Shown piece after piece: positions 1 through 8,541 of a stretch of 34,971 nt of DNA (position 1 is the first letter of the stretch; each line of letters opens with the position of its first letter). The notes under the pieces were generated by a model. That model was given only the letters and a program-made list of their open reading frames with translations, made no database searches and was not told the origin of the DNA. This DNA is from Enterobacterales bacterium (lineage in GTDB: Bacteria > Pseudomonadota > Gammaproteobacteria > Enterobacterales > Enterobacteriaceae), in NCBI GenBank assembly GCA_015654745.1, contig JAATGH010000465.1:1-34971 (forward strand), written 5' to 3'. The position numbers were made by a program, and so were the translations under genes.

Positions 1-481
1 AAAACGTGCCGATCCAGATGACCAGGAATTTTTGAAAATCGTCGGTACCGGTCCACAGGATGGTCAGGGGCACAAACGCGACCACCGGCATATAACGGAT
101 AAAATCCACCAAGGGTTCAACGATCGCTTTGAACAGACCGTAACAGCCGGCCAGGCCGCCAATAACGATGGACATTACGGACGAAATGACAAAAGCGATG
201 GCGATGCGATAGAGACTGCTTCTAATATCGCTGGTTAGCGTTCCCTCCGCCGCCAGCGTGATCATGCGTTGCCATACCCGATCAAGGCTCGGTAAAAATA
301 GTGCCGGTATGGCGCCACTGCGGGTTGCCACCCACCATGCCGCGATCAGCAGCACAAATACCGTGACCGAGATACCGATAAACTGCCCACGCGTAGGCGC
401 GCGTCCGATGGTTAATAAACCCAGCCGGCGTTTACGCGATCGAGGCCGCGGGTGGGTGTCGGTCGTTTTGGAGATGCTCAT
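1..481 (-). CDS. ABC transporter permease, SsuC/TauC type (3' end cut by window)
   Basis: Reverse-strand reading from ATG at 481 gives about 160 residues before the window edge. A basic, proline- and arginine-rich N-terminus is followed by a hydrophobic segment near residues 35-52. A conserved 'LPSLDRVWQ' stretch then leads into the first helices of a BPD_transp_1 domain. The text around 'SDIRSSLYRIAIAF' and 'RYMPVVAFVPLTI' is typical of SsuC/TauC/NrtB permeases, which form the inner-membrane channel for sulfonate, taurine or related organic substrates. The start lies 16 bases after the stop of the binding-protein gene, so the two are one transcription unit. The ATPase is probably beyond the left edge. 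The family is clear; the substrate cannot be told from sequence. Confidence 0.85.
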   Translation of the reverse strand, partial: MSISKTTDTHPRPRSRKRRLGLLTIGRAPTRGQFIGISVTVFVLLIAAWWVATRSGAIPALFLPSLDRVWQRMITLAAEGTLTSDIRSSLYRIAIAFVISSVMSIVIGGLAGCYGLFKAIVEPLVDFIRYMPVVAFVPLTILWTGTDDFQKFLVIWIGTF

Positions 482-497
482 GTGCCCGGACCCTTTT

Positions 498-1484
498 TTA
501 ATCCGCGTTGACGAAACGGGCATCAACGACCTGGGCGGCCGTTACGGGAGCGGTGAGGATACCGGCGTCCGTCGCCGCTTTTAGTACGTGTTGAAAGGTC
601 TCATTACTGAATTGATTACCCAGGACCCGTTTATTTTCCGCCAAGGTATAATACTTAACGCCGTCGAAAGCACTATTCAGATCGTCCGCGGCGGCGCCCA
701 CCTCCTTGGCGATAATCGCCCGGTCGATTTGGGTGTTGCTATTGTAGTGATTCAACGCCTCATCCCAGGTCGCGATCAATGCCGCGACCTGGCCGGGCCG
801 GTTTTTCAGCACCTCTTCGCGAACCACCAGAACGTCGCTGATCAAACCTGGATCGTTTTGGCCGCTATAGAGCATGTTCACCGTGGGATCATTTTTTTTG
901 GCTACCGAGAGATAGGGCTCATAGGTCACCGCCGCATCGACGCGTTTGGCAATCAAGGCGGCGCCGGCGGACGAGGCGGGCATGGGAACCGGCTTGATAT
1001 CCTTAAGGGTCATGCCCGCAGAGGTGAGGGCGCTATGCAGCAGGATATCGCTGGTGGTGCCTTCCTCATAAGCCACGCTTTTACCCTTGAGATCCGTTAG
1101 GCTGGTGATGCCGCTATTGGTGAGCATGGCATCAGCGGTTTGGCTTTGATCGAGCAGCAGTACCACTTTCACCGGCAGCCCCGCCGCAATCATCCCCATG
1201 GCGGTATGGGTCGCGATATTGGCGGCATCGATCTGACCGCTAGCCAAGGCAGCGTTGATATCTTTATCCTCAGCGAAATTAATCACCTCAACCTGTTCGA
1301 GACCGTGTTTCCTGAACAAATCGTAATGCTTGGCCACATGCCACTGACCATAGCCCAGCCAGGGTTCGACGCCCATCTTGAGCGCGCCGGGCTCCGGCGC
1401 GGCGGCAAAGCTTGAGGATGCCATCAGCAGCCCGGAACATAATGAGACGACCAGGGATTTGTGCAAAACTCGGTATGAAATCAT
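498..1484 (-). CDS. ABC transporter substrate-binding protein, SsuA/TauA (NMT1-like) family
   Basis: Encodes 328 residues, the usual size for periplasmic binding proteins of sulfonate/taurine/nitrate-type ABC importers. A signal peptide is visible (Met-Ile-Ser-Tyr-Arg, hydrophobic core, cleavage near Ala27). The mature protein begins with 'LKMGVEPWLGYGQWHVAKH' and has the 'ALASGQIDAANIATHTAMG' and 'LKGKSVAYEEGTTSD' segments of the NMT1/SsuA fold. The open frame extends to 1604, but ATG 1484 is preceded by a good AAGGAA ribosome site and starts exactly at the signal peptide, so it is preferred. It is the first gene of the minus-strand operon with the permease. A perfect dyad sits about 50 bases upstream (1534-1547). 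Substrate unknown. Confidence 0.85.
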   Translation of the reverse strand: MISYRVLHKSLVVSLCSGLLMASSSFAAAPEPGALKMGVEPWLGYGQWHVAKHYDLFRKHGLEQVEVINFAEDKDINAALASGQIDAANIATHTAMGMIAAGLPVKVVLLLDQSQTADAMLTNSGITSLTDLKGKSVAYEEGTTSDILLHSALTSAGMTLKDIKPVPMPASSAGAALIAKRVDAAVTYEPYLSVAKKNDPTVNMLYSGQNDPGLISDVLVVREEVLKNRPGQVAALIATWDEALNHYNSNTQIDRAIIAKEVGAAADDLNSAFDGVKYYTLAENKRVLGNQFSNETFQHVLKAATDAGILTAPVTAAQVVDARFVNAD

Positions 1485-1533
1485 GTTGGTTTCCTTCTTG
1501 AGGTTGTGCGGGAATAGAATGCTGATGTGTGTC

Positions 1534-1547
1534 CTTGTATATACAAG
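1534..1547. promoter_or_regulatory. Perfect 14-bp dyad CTTGTATATACAAG, candidate operator
   Basis: CTTGTATATACAAG is its own reverse complement and sits about 50 bases before the start of the binding-protein gene, where an operator would overlap or adjoin its promoter. The core GTATATAC resembles sites of HutC/FarR-type GntR regulators. The dyad is observed; the regulator family is inference, and no such gene is in the window. Confidence 0.45.
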
Positions 1548-1860
1548 AGTATGCAAGACTGATGCCAATCGAGGGCCCGCGATTTTAAGCGGAAATGGGG
1601 TCAAATGGTCATAAAACGGGCGTAAAAACCGTGCGTCGCACTGCCATTGTGCGTCATAACCGCGATGGATACGGAATAAGCCGCATGCATTAACCTACGT
1701 TTCCCGGCTCCGCCGCTGGCTATGGTTTTTCCGTGTGTTTTCAGCACACGGGCTGCTTCATAAAATCTCAGTTTAATGAATAAGGGACTTTATAGGGGGG
1801 AATCCACGCCGCTATGCCCCAAAGGTTAACAAAACAGGACATCTGCTAACAATCTGGCGT

Positions 1861-1887
1861 CGCCCATTGGGCGCCCAATTTTTTTTT
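1861..1887 (+). terminator. Terminator-like hairpin with nine T residues
   Basis: CGCCC-ATT-GGGCG (1861-1873) is followed after a few bases by nine consecutive T residues (1879-1887). A perfect dyad TTGGGCGCCCAA (1867-1878) abuts the T tract directly. It would act on plus-strand transcripts, yet no plus-strand gene ends just upstream. It could be an attenuator or a relic of a lost gene. Confidence 0.35.
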
Positions 1888-1956
1888 GCCACCGTCCTGC
1901 GGCCACCGCCATCTTTGTGATCAGGCCAGCAAATTTGTATTAAGTCGTTAGCGTCT

Positions 1957-1970
1957 TGGAACCGATACCA
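1957..1970. promoter_or_regulatory. Partial dyad TGGAACCGATACCA, candidate operator
   Basis: TGGAACCGATACCA matches its reverse complement at 10 of 14 positions and has a central CG, as LacI/GalR-type operators do. It lies about 60 bases before the transporter start, so it is well placed to control the glycan operon. No regulator gene is adjacent, and the match is imperfect. Confidence 0.3.
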
Positions 1971-2025
1971 TTTATATTTTAAAAATAAATAATCATATAT
2001 GAATATTTATTCAATGGAGACGGTT

Positions 2026-3393
2026 ATGAACCAGGCGCAGAAACTGACGATTAAAGAGAAAATCTGTTATGGATTAGGAGATTCATCGGCGAACATTTTT
2101 TTAGGTATGACCATGATGTTCCTGCCTTATTTTTATACCGACGTACTGGGTATCTCCGCCGGGGCCATGGGTGTGCTGTTTATCGTCGCGCGGTTGGTGG
2201 ATGCATTCTACGATCCTTTTATCGGCAGCATGGCCGATCGCACGCGTACCAAGCACGGCCAATACCGGCCTTTTTTACTCTACCTGGCCATCCCGTATGG
2301 ATTATCCTGTCTGCTGGTATTTCTGGCCCCGGACTTTTCACCGACCGGCAGGCTGGTGTACGCGTACATAACCTATCTGTTCCTTATCTTGATGTATGCC
2401 TCGACGGTAGTCCCGTACGTGGCATTGCTGACCGCGCTTACCGACGATCCGCTGGATCGCCTTAGTGCCAACTCATGGCGTTTTCCGCTGGCAAAAATGG
2501 CCTTTCTCATCTGTTCGCTGGTGGTGCCGATGCTGGTGGCCTGGTATGGCAAAGCACAGGAAGCCCATGCCTACCAAATGGCGATGAGTTTTATCGCTCT
2601 GCTGGCCACCCTGTTCCTGCTGCTGTGCTTTTGGGGCACCAAGGAACGGATCCGGGTGAGCGCGACGGAGGTGAAGATCTCCTTTAAAAAACAGCTGGGC
2701 ATTATTTTCAGCAGCCGTCCGGTGGTGGTGTTTTTTATCTTTAAAATCACCAGTTCCATTGCCTTTGTGATTAAGGGCAGCGTCACCATCTACTTCGTTA
2801 AATATTTTCTTAACCGCGGCGACAGTTTTGTCTCCGGCCTGCTGTCCGCCACGGCCATTGCCGGCATTATCGCGCCGATGATTGCCATACAGCTTATCAA
2901 GCGGCGCAAGCTCTCCAAACTGGGAGTGTTGAAAGTGGCGCAGGTGGGCGGCGGATTGGCGGCGCTGGCGCTCTATTTTGTTAATCCTGAGCAACTCTGG
3001 CTGGCGGTGTCGTTGCTGGTGGTTTCGGTATTGCTGGCGGAGCTGGGCGCCATTACCGCCTGGGCGTTGCCGTCGGATTGCGCGGATTATTGCGAACTGA
3101 ACTCCGGCGTCAAAATGTCCGGCGTGATTGCCGCCGGTACGCTGTTTTCCATGAAGGTGGGCTTGGCGCTGGCCGGTGGACTGGTGGGCGCGGTGCTGGC
3201 CGCCAACGGCTATAAAGCGGGGACGGTAATGCCCGCCCATACGCTATCCGCCATTCTGTTTTTGATTGCCGCGGTGCCGGCTATCTTCCATGGCGTCAGC
3301 TTTTTCCTGTTGACCCTGTTTTCCATTGATGAAAAGAAAAGCGAAGAAATTCGCGCCGCGCTGGATAAAACGCGTCTGGTAAATGCTGAATAA
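2026..3393 (+). CDS. GPH-family sugar:cation symporter (MelB/YicJ type)
   Basis: Encodes 455 residues with about twelve hydrophobic segments. Near residues 60-75 it has the family signature 'DPFIGSMADRTRTKHGQYRP', the cytoplasmic loop motif of glycoside-pentoside-hexuronide symporters, which use Na+ or H+ to import glycosides, pentosides or uronides. The open frame begins at 1999, but ATG 2026 follows a GGAGA ribosome site by five bases and gives the standard N-terminus 'MNQAQKLTIKEKICYGLGD', so it is preferred. The gene is 12 bases from a DUF4038 hydrolase, the usual partnership for intracellular hydrolysis of an imported oligosaccharide. The substrate is probably a plant-derived glycoside; the exact sugar is unknown. 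Confidence 0.9.
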   Translation: MNQAQKLTIKEKICYGLGDSSANIFLGMTMMFLPYFYTDVLGISAGAMGVLFIVARLVDAFYDPFIGSMADRTRTKHGQYRPFLLYLAIPYGLSCLLVFLAPDFSPTGRLVYAYITYLFLILMYASTVVPYVALLTALTDDPLDRLSANSWRFPLAKMAFLICSLVVPMLVAWYGKAQEAHAYQMAMSFIALLATLFLLLCFWGTKERIRVSATEVKISFKKQLGIIFSSRPVVVFFIFKITSSIAFVIKGSVTIYFVKYFLNRGDSFVSGLLSATAIAGIIAPMIAIQLIKRRKLSKLGVLKVAQVGGGLAALALYFVNPEQLWLAVSLLVVSVLLAELGAITAWALPSDCADYCELNSGVKMSGVIAAGTLFSMKVGLALAGGLVGAVLAANGYKAGTVMPAHTLSAILFLIAAVPAIFHGVSFFLLTLFSIDEKKSEEIRAALDKTRLVNAE

Positions 3394-3405
3394 CGGGAGC
3401 TAAAC

Positions 3406-4905
3406 ATGACCTTGCACCAACCCCTTATGAAAATAAAAAAATGGCAGCGCGCCGAGTTTACCTACCGGCAACAGGAAGACCCGCGCCATTTCATCCACAG
3501 CCGGCTGGCGGCGCGCTTTAGCTGCGGCGACCGGCAGTATCGCGTCAGCGGCTTTTATAATGATGGCGGCGAATTTAAACTGCGGTTTATGCCGGATAGA
3601 GAAGGGCGATGGACCTTTATCACCGAAAGCAACCTTCCGGAACTGGACGGCCTGACCGGCGAACTGGAGTGCGTGGCGCCGGCAAGCGACGCCACCGGGC
3701 CGGTGCGCGTGGCCGACGGGCGGCATTTTCGCCATGCCAATGGCGAACCCTATTATCCGTTCGGCACCACCGCCTATGTTTGGAATTTCCAGGCGCCGGA
3801 AATCCAGCAACAAACCCTGGATACGCTGGCCGCCGGTCCATTTAACAAGCTGCGAATGTGCGTTTTTCCTAAACATTACACGTATAATTTCGCCGAGCCG
3901 CGGCGCTTCCCTTTTCCCGGCAATATCCGGGAGGGTTTTGATTTCACGCGTTTTGACTGCGCGTTTTTTGCCGAACTGGAGCAGCAAATCGATAGCCTGC
4001 AGGCCTTGGGGATCGAGGTGGATCTGATTTTATTCCATCCCTATGACCGCTGGGGCTTTGCCAATCTGGAACGGTCGGTCGACCACCGTTATATCCGTTA
4101 TGTGGTGGCCCGGCTCGCCAGTTTCTCAAACGTCTGGTGGTCTCTGGCCAATGAGTTTGATCTGCTGAAAACCAAGCCGATGGCGTTCTGGGACGGGATT
4201 TTTGAGCTGATTGGCCACGAGGACCCCTGGCATCATTTGCTGTCCATCCATAACTGGCACAACCCGCCGCTCCATTACACCAGCAACGCCCATTGGTACG
4301 ATCATCGCAACAGCCTGGTGACGCATGCCAGTATTCAGCACCATGACCTGAACTTTATTCCCGGCTGGCTTGAGCATTTCGACAAGCCGGTGGTGATCGA
4401 CGAGTGCCGTTACGAAGGCAACGTGGATTTAGGCTGGGGCAATATCAGCGCGCAAAAAATGGTGGAGCTGTTCTGGACCGGCGTGTGCAAAGGCGGGTAT
4501 GTCACTCATGGCGAGAGTTATCTCAGCGACGACGATATCATCTGGTGGTCCCACGGCGGCCGGCTCAAAGGGGACAGCGCGCCGCGTATCGCTTTTTTAC
4601 GCGGGATTATCGAACAGGGTCGGCCCAAACGCTTGACGCCGTTTGTCCGTACCCAGGATTCACATTGGGATGCGGCCATCGGTTTTATGGACGATGACTA
4701 TTGGCTTATCTATTTCGGCGACAGCCAGCCGCAGTTCAAACTGATGACCATGCTGCCTGATGGCGTTGACTATCGGGTTGATATTATCGATACCTGGGCG
4801 ATGACGATAACCCCCCTGGGCCGGACGCTGCGCGCCGGCGAGCGCTTGACGCTGCCCGGCAGGCCCGGCATTGCCCTGCGCTTGCAAAAGGCGGTGGGCG
4901 AATAG
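3406..4905 (+). CDS. DUF5060/DUF4038 putative glycoside hydrolase
   Basis: Encodes 499 residues with no signal peptide, so it is probably cytoplasmic. Order of parts: an N-terminal beta-sandwich like DUF5060 (about 1-95, 'FYNDGGEFKLRFMPDREGRW'), a TIM-barrel DUF4038 core (about 105-400) beginning 'YYPFGTTAYVWNF', and a C-terminal all-beta region like DUF5605. Two features point to clan GH-A chemistry: 'WWSLANEFD' places an acid/base candidate at Glu250, and 'PVVIDECRY' places a nucleophile candidate at Glu333. Characterised relatives of the DUF4038 fold include apiosidases (GH140). A GGGAG ribosome site precedes ATG 3406. It most likely cleaves the oligosaccharide or glycoside brought in by the upstream symporter; its linkage specificity is not known. 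Confidence 0.85.
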   Translation: MTLHQPLMKIKKWQRAEFTYRQQEDPRHFIHSRLAARFSCGDRQYRVSGFYNDGGEFKLRFMPDREGRWTFITESNLPELDGLTGELECVAPASDATGPVRVADGRHFRHANGEPYYPFGTTAYVWNFQAPEIQQQTLDTLAAGPFNKLRMCVFPKHYTYNFAEPRRFPFPGNIREGFDFTRFDCAFFAELEQQIDSLQALGIEVDLILFHPYDRWGFANLERSVDHRYIRYVVARLASFSNVWWSLANEFDLLKTKPMAFWDGIFELIGHEDPWHHLLSIHNWHNPPLHYTSNAHWYDHRNSLVTHASIQHHDLNFIPGWLEHFDKPVVIDECRYEGNVDLGWGNISAQKMVELFWTGVCKGGYVTHGESYLSDDDIIWWSHGGRLKGDSAPRIAFLRGIIEQGRPKRLTPFVRTQDSHWDAAIGFMDDDYWLIYFGDSQPQFKLMTMLPDGVDYRVDIIDTWAMTITPLGRTLRAGERLTLPGRPGIALRLQKAVGE

Positions 4906-5012
4906 GAAGCGGGGATTACCGAGTGAACCGCTGTCGGGGCGGGCGCTATTTTTCGAAAGCGTCCACGGTGTACCACAAGGACAACCACGTATTCACGCTT
5001 AAGGAAAACACT

Positions 5013-6557
5013 ATGTTGGGGAAAACAGCACGTAACAACACATTATGGACCATGGGCATATTAACCTGCCTGGCGTCGGTTATGCCGGCTAGCGTTATTG
5101 CCGCGGAGGGCATGACGGCATTGGCGGCGAAAACGGTGCCGTTGCAAGCAAAGCCCCGGGTCTTTGTCTTAACCGATATTGGCAACGAACCCGATGATCA
5201 AATGTCGTTGACCCGGTTTTTGCTCTATGCAAATGAACTGGACGTCGAAGGTCTGGTCGCCACGACGTCGACCTGGCAAAAAGACGTGGTTCATCCGGAT
5301 ACCATTAACCTGGTATTGAGCCATTATGCCGAGGTACAGCCTAACCTGCTGCGCCATGACGCGGCGTTTCCCGCCGCCTCGGCGCTGAAGCGCATCGTGG
5401 CATCCGGCCAGCCCCATTACGGCATGGCGGCGGTCGGCAAAGGTCGGTCTACCCAAGGTTCCGATCTGCTGTTGCGCTCGATTGAGCGCAGCGTCTCGGC
5501 CGATCGGCCGCTTTATATCGGCCTGTGGGGCGGGGCCAATACCTTGGCGCAGGCGCTGAGCGATTTGACCGCAGGACGCAACGCGGCCGACGTCGCCATG
5601 CTGACCGGACATCTTATCGTTTACGCGATTTCCGATCAGGATGATGCGGGCATTTGGATCCGCAACCATTATCCCGCCATCACCTATATCGTAGATCCCT
5701 CTACCCAGAACGGTGAAGATTATGCCCGAGCCACCTGGACCGGCATTAGCGGCGATAAGTACTACCGTAATGCGCCCGGCGCCGACTTCACCACGGTCGC
5801 CAATAGCTGGCTGGATAAGAATATCCGCAGCAAAGGCCCCATGGGCAAAGGCTATCCGCAATACATGTTTATTATGGAAGGGGATACCCCATCTTTTCTG
5901 GGGCTGATCCGCAACGGACTCAATAGCGAGATGAATCCGGGCTGGGGCGGGTGGGGCGGACGCTATATTCTACGCCAGCCCCATGGAGAGACCCGTCCGG
6001 TCTGGACCAGTGGGGGCGACTTTTTCCCCGGCAATCCCAATGCGGCGGATACGGTCACGGGTACCGATGGTCAGCGCTATACGTCCAATCAGGCCACCAT
6101 CTGGCGCTGGCGCGAGGCGTTTCAGCATGACTTTGCCGCCCGTATGGACTGGACCATCAACGATTTTGCCCATGCTAACCATAATCCGGTGGCGGTGGTG
6201 AATAATCATCCTGGTAAGGATAATCTTTATCTCAACGTCAGGATGGGCAAGGACGTGGTGATCGATGCGGCCGGCACCCGGGATCCGGATGGCAATGCGC
6301 TACGCTATCAGTGGCTGGCCTATCCTGAAGCCGGTTCGGCGACCTCGAAACAGGTGGCTGTCACGGAGGTGCGGGGCAAAAGAGGGGAAGAGCCGCTTTC
6401 CACCCGACCCGTTGTGGCTCTGCGCGGGCAGGATGAACGGCGGCTGACCGTGACGCCGCAAAGGCCGGGGACCGAGCATATTATCTTGGCTGTGCAGGAT
6501 GACGGCGTGCCGTCGCTGACGTCCTATCGCCGGGTGATCATCACGGTCGATAAATAG
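5013..6557 (+). CDS. Exported Sde182/DUF1593 nucleoside-hydrolase-fold protein
   Basis: Encodes 514 residues. ATG 5013 follows AAGGAA and begins a clear signal peptide (cleavage near Ala30/Ala31); the longer GTG frame from 4923 would bury it, so it is rejected. Residues 48-350 form a nucleoside-hydrolase-like domain, with 'TDIGNEPDD' (54-62) matching the N-terminal metal-binding acidic motif of that fold. Residues from about 395 form an Ig/PKD-like C-terminal domain ('DAAGTRDPDGNALRYQW'). Such two-domain proteins (PF07632 plus a C-terminal Sde182 domain) are found in polysaccharide-use loci, where they probably hydrolyse a glycosidic bond in the periplasm or outside. It lies 107 bases after the DUF4038 gene, so co-transcription is likely. 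Substrate unknown. Confidence 0.85.
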   Translation: MLGKTARNNTLWTMGILTCLASVMPASVIAAEGMTALAAKTVPLQAKPRVFVLTDIGNEPDDQMSLTRFLLYANELDVEGLVATTSTWQKDVVHPDTINLVLSHYAEVQPNLLRHDAAFPAASALKRIVASGQPHYGMAAVGKGRSTQGSDLLLRSIERSVSADRPLYIGLWGGANTLAQALSDLTAGRNAADVAMLTGHLIVYAISDQDDAGIWIRNHYPAITYIVDPSTQNGEDYARATWTGISGDKYYRNAPGADFTTVANSWLDKNIRSKGPMGKGYPQYMFIMEGDTPSFLGLIRNGLNSEMNPGWGGWGGRYILRQPHGETRPVWTSGGDFFPGNPNAADTVTGTDGQRYTSNQATIWRWREAFQHDFAARMDWTINDFAHANHNPVAVVNNHPGKDNLYLNVRMGKDVVIDAAGTRDPDGNALRYQWLAYPEAGSATSKQVAVTEVRGKRGEEPLSTRPVVALRGQDERRLTVTPQRPGTEHIILAVQDDGVPSLTSYRRVIITVDK

Positions 6558-6630
6558 CGCTACGTGCAATGGCCTATCCGCCTGGTTGGACGTTACTTTC
6601 ATCCGCGGTCTGATGAGAGTAGCGGCCACG

Positions 6631-7569
6631 TCAATTCGTTTGATTGGTGACGCCAAATGGAATATGAACCGACGGCACCACGACGCTGGCACTCAGCAGA
6701 TGCCTGGATTGATCATCAAAAAAGATGTGGGGTCTGAGTATTGCCAATACCTTGCCTTTCTCAATACCGCCAAGAAAAAAAGCGTCATTGACCATCACGC
6801 CCCAGCTTTTTAACGTGGTGAGTGCCCTTTCGTGCGACGGCGCATTCCTGGCGGTGACTATCGAAATGCGCAGTCGATTCTCATAGCCGGGATGTTGGGT
6901 CTTATATTTTTCTTCAGCGGATTGTATTTTAGACATTTTAACCAGAAATTCTTTAAGCGGTCCAGGATGGTGCGGCTGCATGACATTTTTGACTTCATTA
7001 GCATGAAATTCACCCAGCCCCGCGCTCTGCATGACCGATTCGGAGGTGTCATCGGCCAATACGCCGTCAAAGTCGAAGGCGATCCTCAGCGACGTATCCG
7101 TTTCATCATCAATGAATTTTGAATCTAACACCTGTCCCGCCGGGAATCCCGCTTTAATCGCAGCGTCAACATCAGCCTTGTTGCCTGATAGAAATAAGGC
7201 AATATTCAGCGCGGGAATATACTCATAGGGTGAGCGGCCCTGCATAAATATGGCTCGCGTCATGCCAAGCCCGTAATGTTCAATGGTTTTCATGACGCGC
7301 AGACCCGTGTCAGGGTCATTCCTCGACAGCAACACGACTTCCACCAACGGGTCGTTTATCGGATCGGGACTGAGATCGTTTAAAGACAGCAAGCGTTTGA
7401 TAAAAGGAAAGGCAATCCCGGTAGGCAAGGCTTGATTAAGATGCGCCTCCTGAAATTTTCGATACTTTTCCTCTCCCTGGCTTTTGAATACTTCATCCGA
7501 TTCTTTCAAATCAAAAACGGCGCTTGATGCGACACCAATGACAAGACGGTGTTCAAGATCGTAGGCCAT
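6631..7569 (-). CDS. 5'-nucleotidase (PF06189 family)
   Basis: Encodes 312 residues, matching the length of bacterial PF06189 5'-nucleotidases, relatives of the cytosolic NT5C1 enzymes. Recognisable segments are 'LVIGVASSAVFDL' at the start, 'LLSRNDPDTGLRVMKTIEHYGL', and the HAD-like 'RIAFDFDGVLADDTSE' near residue 165, in which the aspartates would carry catalysis. It should dephosphorylate nucleoside 5'-monophosphates in the cytoplasm. The start has a strong GAGGAG ribosome site. It is transcribed convergently with the Sde182-like gene and divergently from a phosphodiesterase, which suggests a small nucleotide or phosphate salvage pair. Nothing appears broken. Confidence 0.85.
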   Translation of the reverse strand: MAYDLEHRLVIGVASSAVFDLKESDEVFKSQGEEKYRKFQEAHLNQALPTGIAFPFIKRLLSLNDLSPDPINDPLVEVVLLSRNDPDTGLRVMKTIEHYGLGMTRAIFMQGRSPYEYIPALNIALFLSGNKADVDAAIKAGFPAGQVLDSKFIDDETDTSLRIAFDFDGVLADDTSESVMQSAGLGEFHANEVKNVMQPHHPGPLKEFLVKMSKIQSAEEKYKTQHPGYENRLRISIVTARNAPSHERALTTLKSWGVMVNDAFFLGGIEKGKVLAILRPHIFFDDQSRHLLSASVVVPSVHIPFGVTNQTN

Positions 7570-7783
7570 TGTTTTCTCCTCAGGTTAAACCTTCCACAAC
7601 GATACCCCTTTTTCGCCGTTTTCACGACCTGGAGTGACCTCTTGTCGCGAGCGCCGTCAAATACCCGCTGCGTAAAAGCGTCCCGCGAGGCGTGCGCCGA
7701 AAACACCGAGATTGGCATATACTCATCATGGTGTAACATCAGGCGGCAAACCAGACGAACCAGGCAAAACCCCAGGGGAAGCC

Positions 7784-8518
7784 ATGCTTATAGCCCAAAT
7801 TACCGATATTCATGCCGCCCCCAATAACGGCAACCTGGCGCGTTTGCACCGCGTGATGAGCTGGATTGCGACGCTTGGACCCGATCTGTTAATTGTCACC
7901 GGCGATTTAATAGATGGCGGCTGGCATGAAGGATACCGAGCGATTGAAGTAGAGTTAAAGCGCGCTAAATGTCGTTTTCTGGTCTTGCCGGGAAATTCTG
8001 ATGATAAGGGCGCCATGTATGATTGTTTGCAAGGGACGGTTCCATGGATCGCTAATACCAACAACGCACTGCACTTCTCCGAGTCGATCGACGGCTTTCC
8101 CATTGTCGGCGTTGATTCGACGTTGGCGGGCGAAATCGCGGGCGACATTACGCCACATCTGAACTGGCTTGCGGGAACACTCAACCGGTTTTCGCTGCCC
8201 GCCCTGATATTCATGCATCACCATATCGTCCCCTGCGGGATAGCTCCGCTGGATAAAGTCATGTGCAGGGGCGCGAAAGCGTTCGGCAAATCAATTGCTG
8301 ATAGCCCAATCCCTCCGATAGCGATATGCAGCGGTCACGTCCATCGCGCGATGTCCGCCGTTATCGCCGGGGTGCCGGCGTATATCTGCGGTTCGGTTTG
8401 TCCTGCCAATCCATTACTGCTGGATAATCAACGCATTCCGCCGGTCACCGATCCTGCGGCGCTGATGATTCATGATTTAAGAACCGGTTCTCTGGTCAGT
8501 AGCCACGTGAGCGTTTGA
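7784..8518 (+). CDS. Calcineurin-like phosphodiesterase, CpdA/GpdQ type
   Basis: Encodes 244 residues. The class III phosphodiesterase metal-binding motifs appear in order: DxH (Asp8, His10), GD (Asp41), GN (Asn71, in 'GNSDD'), the 'MHHH' block, and 'GHVHR'. Family members cleave cyclic nucleotides or glycerophosphodiesters using two metal ions. The frame can be read back to a TTG at 7712, but ATG 7784 follows AGGGGAA and begins directly at the first beta strand ('MLIAQITDIH'), so it is the better start. It is divergent from the 5'-nucleotidase, which could take the nucleoside monophosphate product; that link is inference. Confidence 0.85.
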   Translation: MLIAQITDIHAAPNNGNLARLHRVMSWIATLGPDLLIVTGDLIDGGWHEGYRAIEVELKRAKCRFLVLPGNSDDKGAMYDCLQGTVPWIANTNNALHFSESIDGFPIVGVDSTLAGEIAGDITPHLNWLAGTLNRFSLPALIFMHHHIVPCGIAPLDKVMCRGAKAFGKSIADSPIPPIAICSGHVHRAMSAVIAGVPAYICGSVCPANPLLLDNQRIPPVTDPAALMIHDLRTGSLVSSHVSV

Positions 8519-8541
8519 TGCGGCAAAGACAGTAAGCTCCG

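Larger units (their letters stand above)
1605..1998. other. Divergent intergenic region without a recognisable gene
   Basis: This stretch between the ABC operon and the GPH transporter has no convincing coding potential. It contains a 7-bp hairpin (arms 1731-1737 and 1745-1751), a terminator-like element at 1861-1887 and, close to the transporter, an AT-rich segment with a partial dyad at 1957-1970. Confidence 0.5.

Noticed and set aside
1731-1751. Hairpin CCGTGTG...CACACGG as a terminator
   Set aside because: The T tract lies before, not after, the stem for plus-strand transcripts, and gives an A tract on the minus strand; neither orientation fits an intrinsic terminator.
1916-1931. TGTGA half-site before the GPH transporter as a CRP site
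   Set aside because: The second half-site matches only two of five bases.
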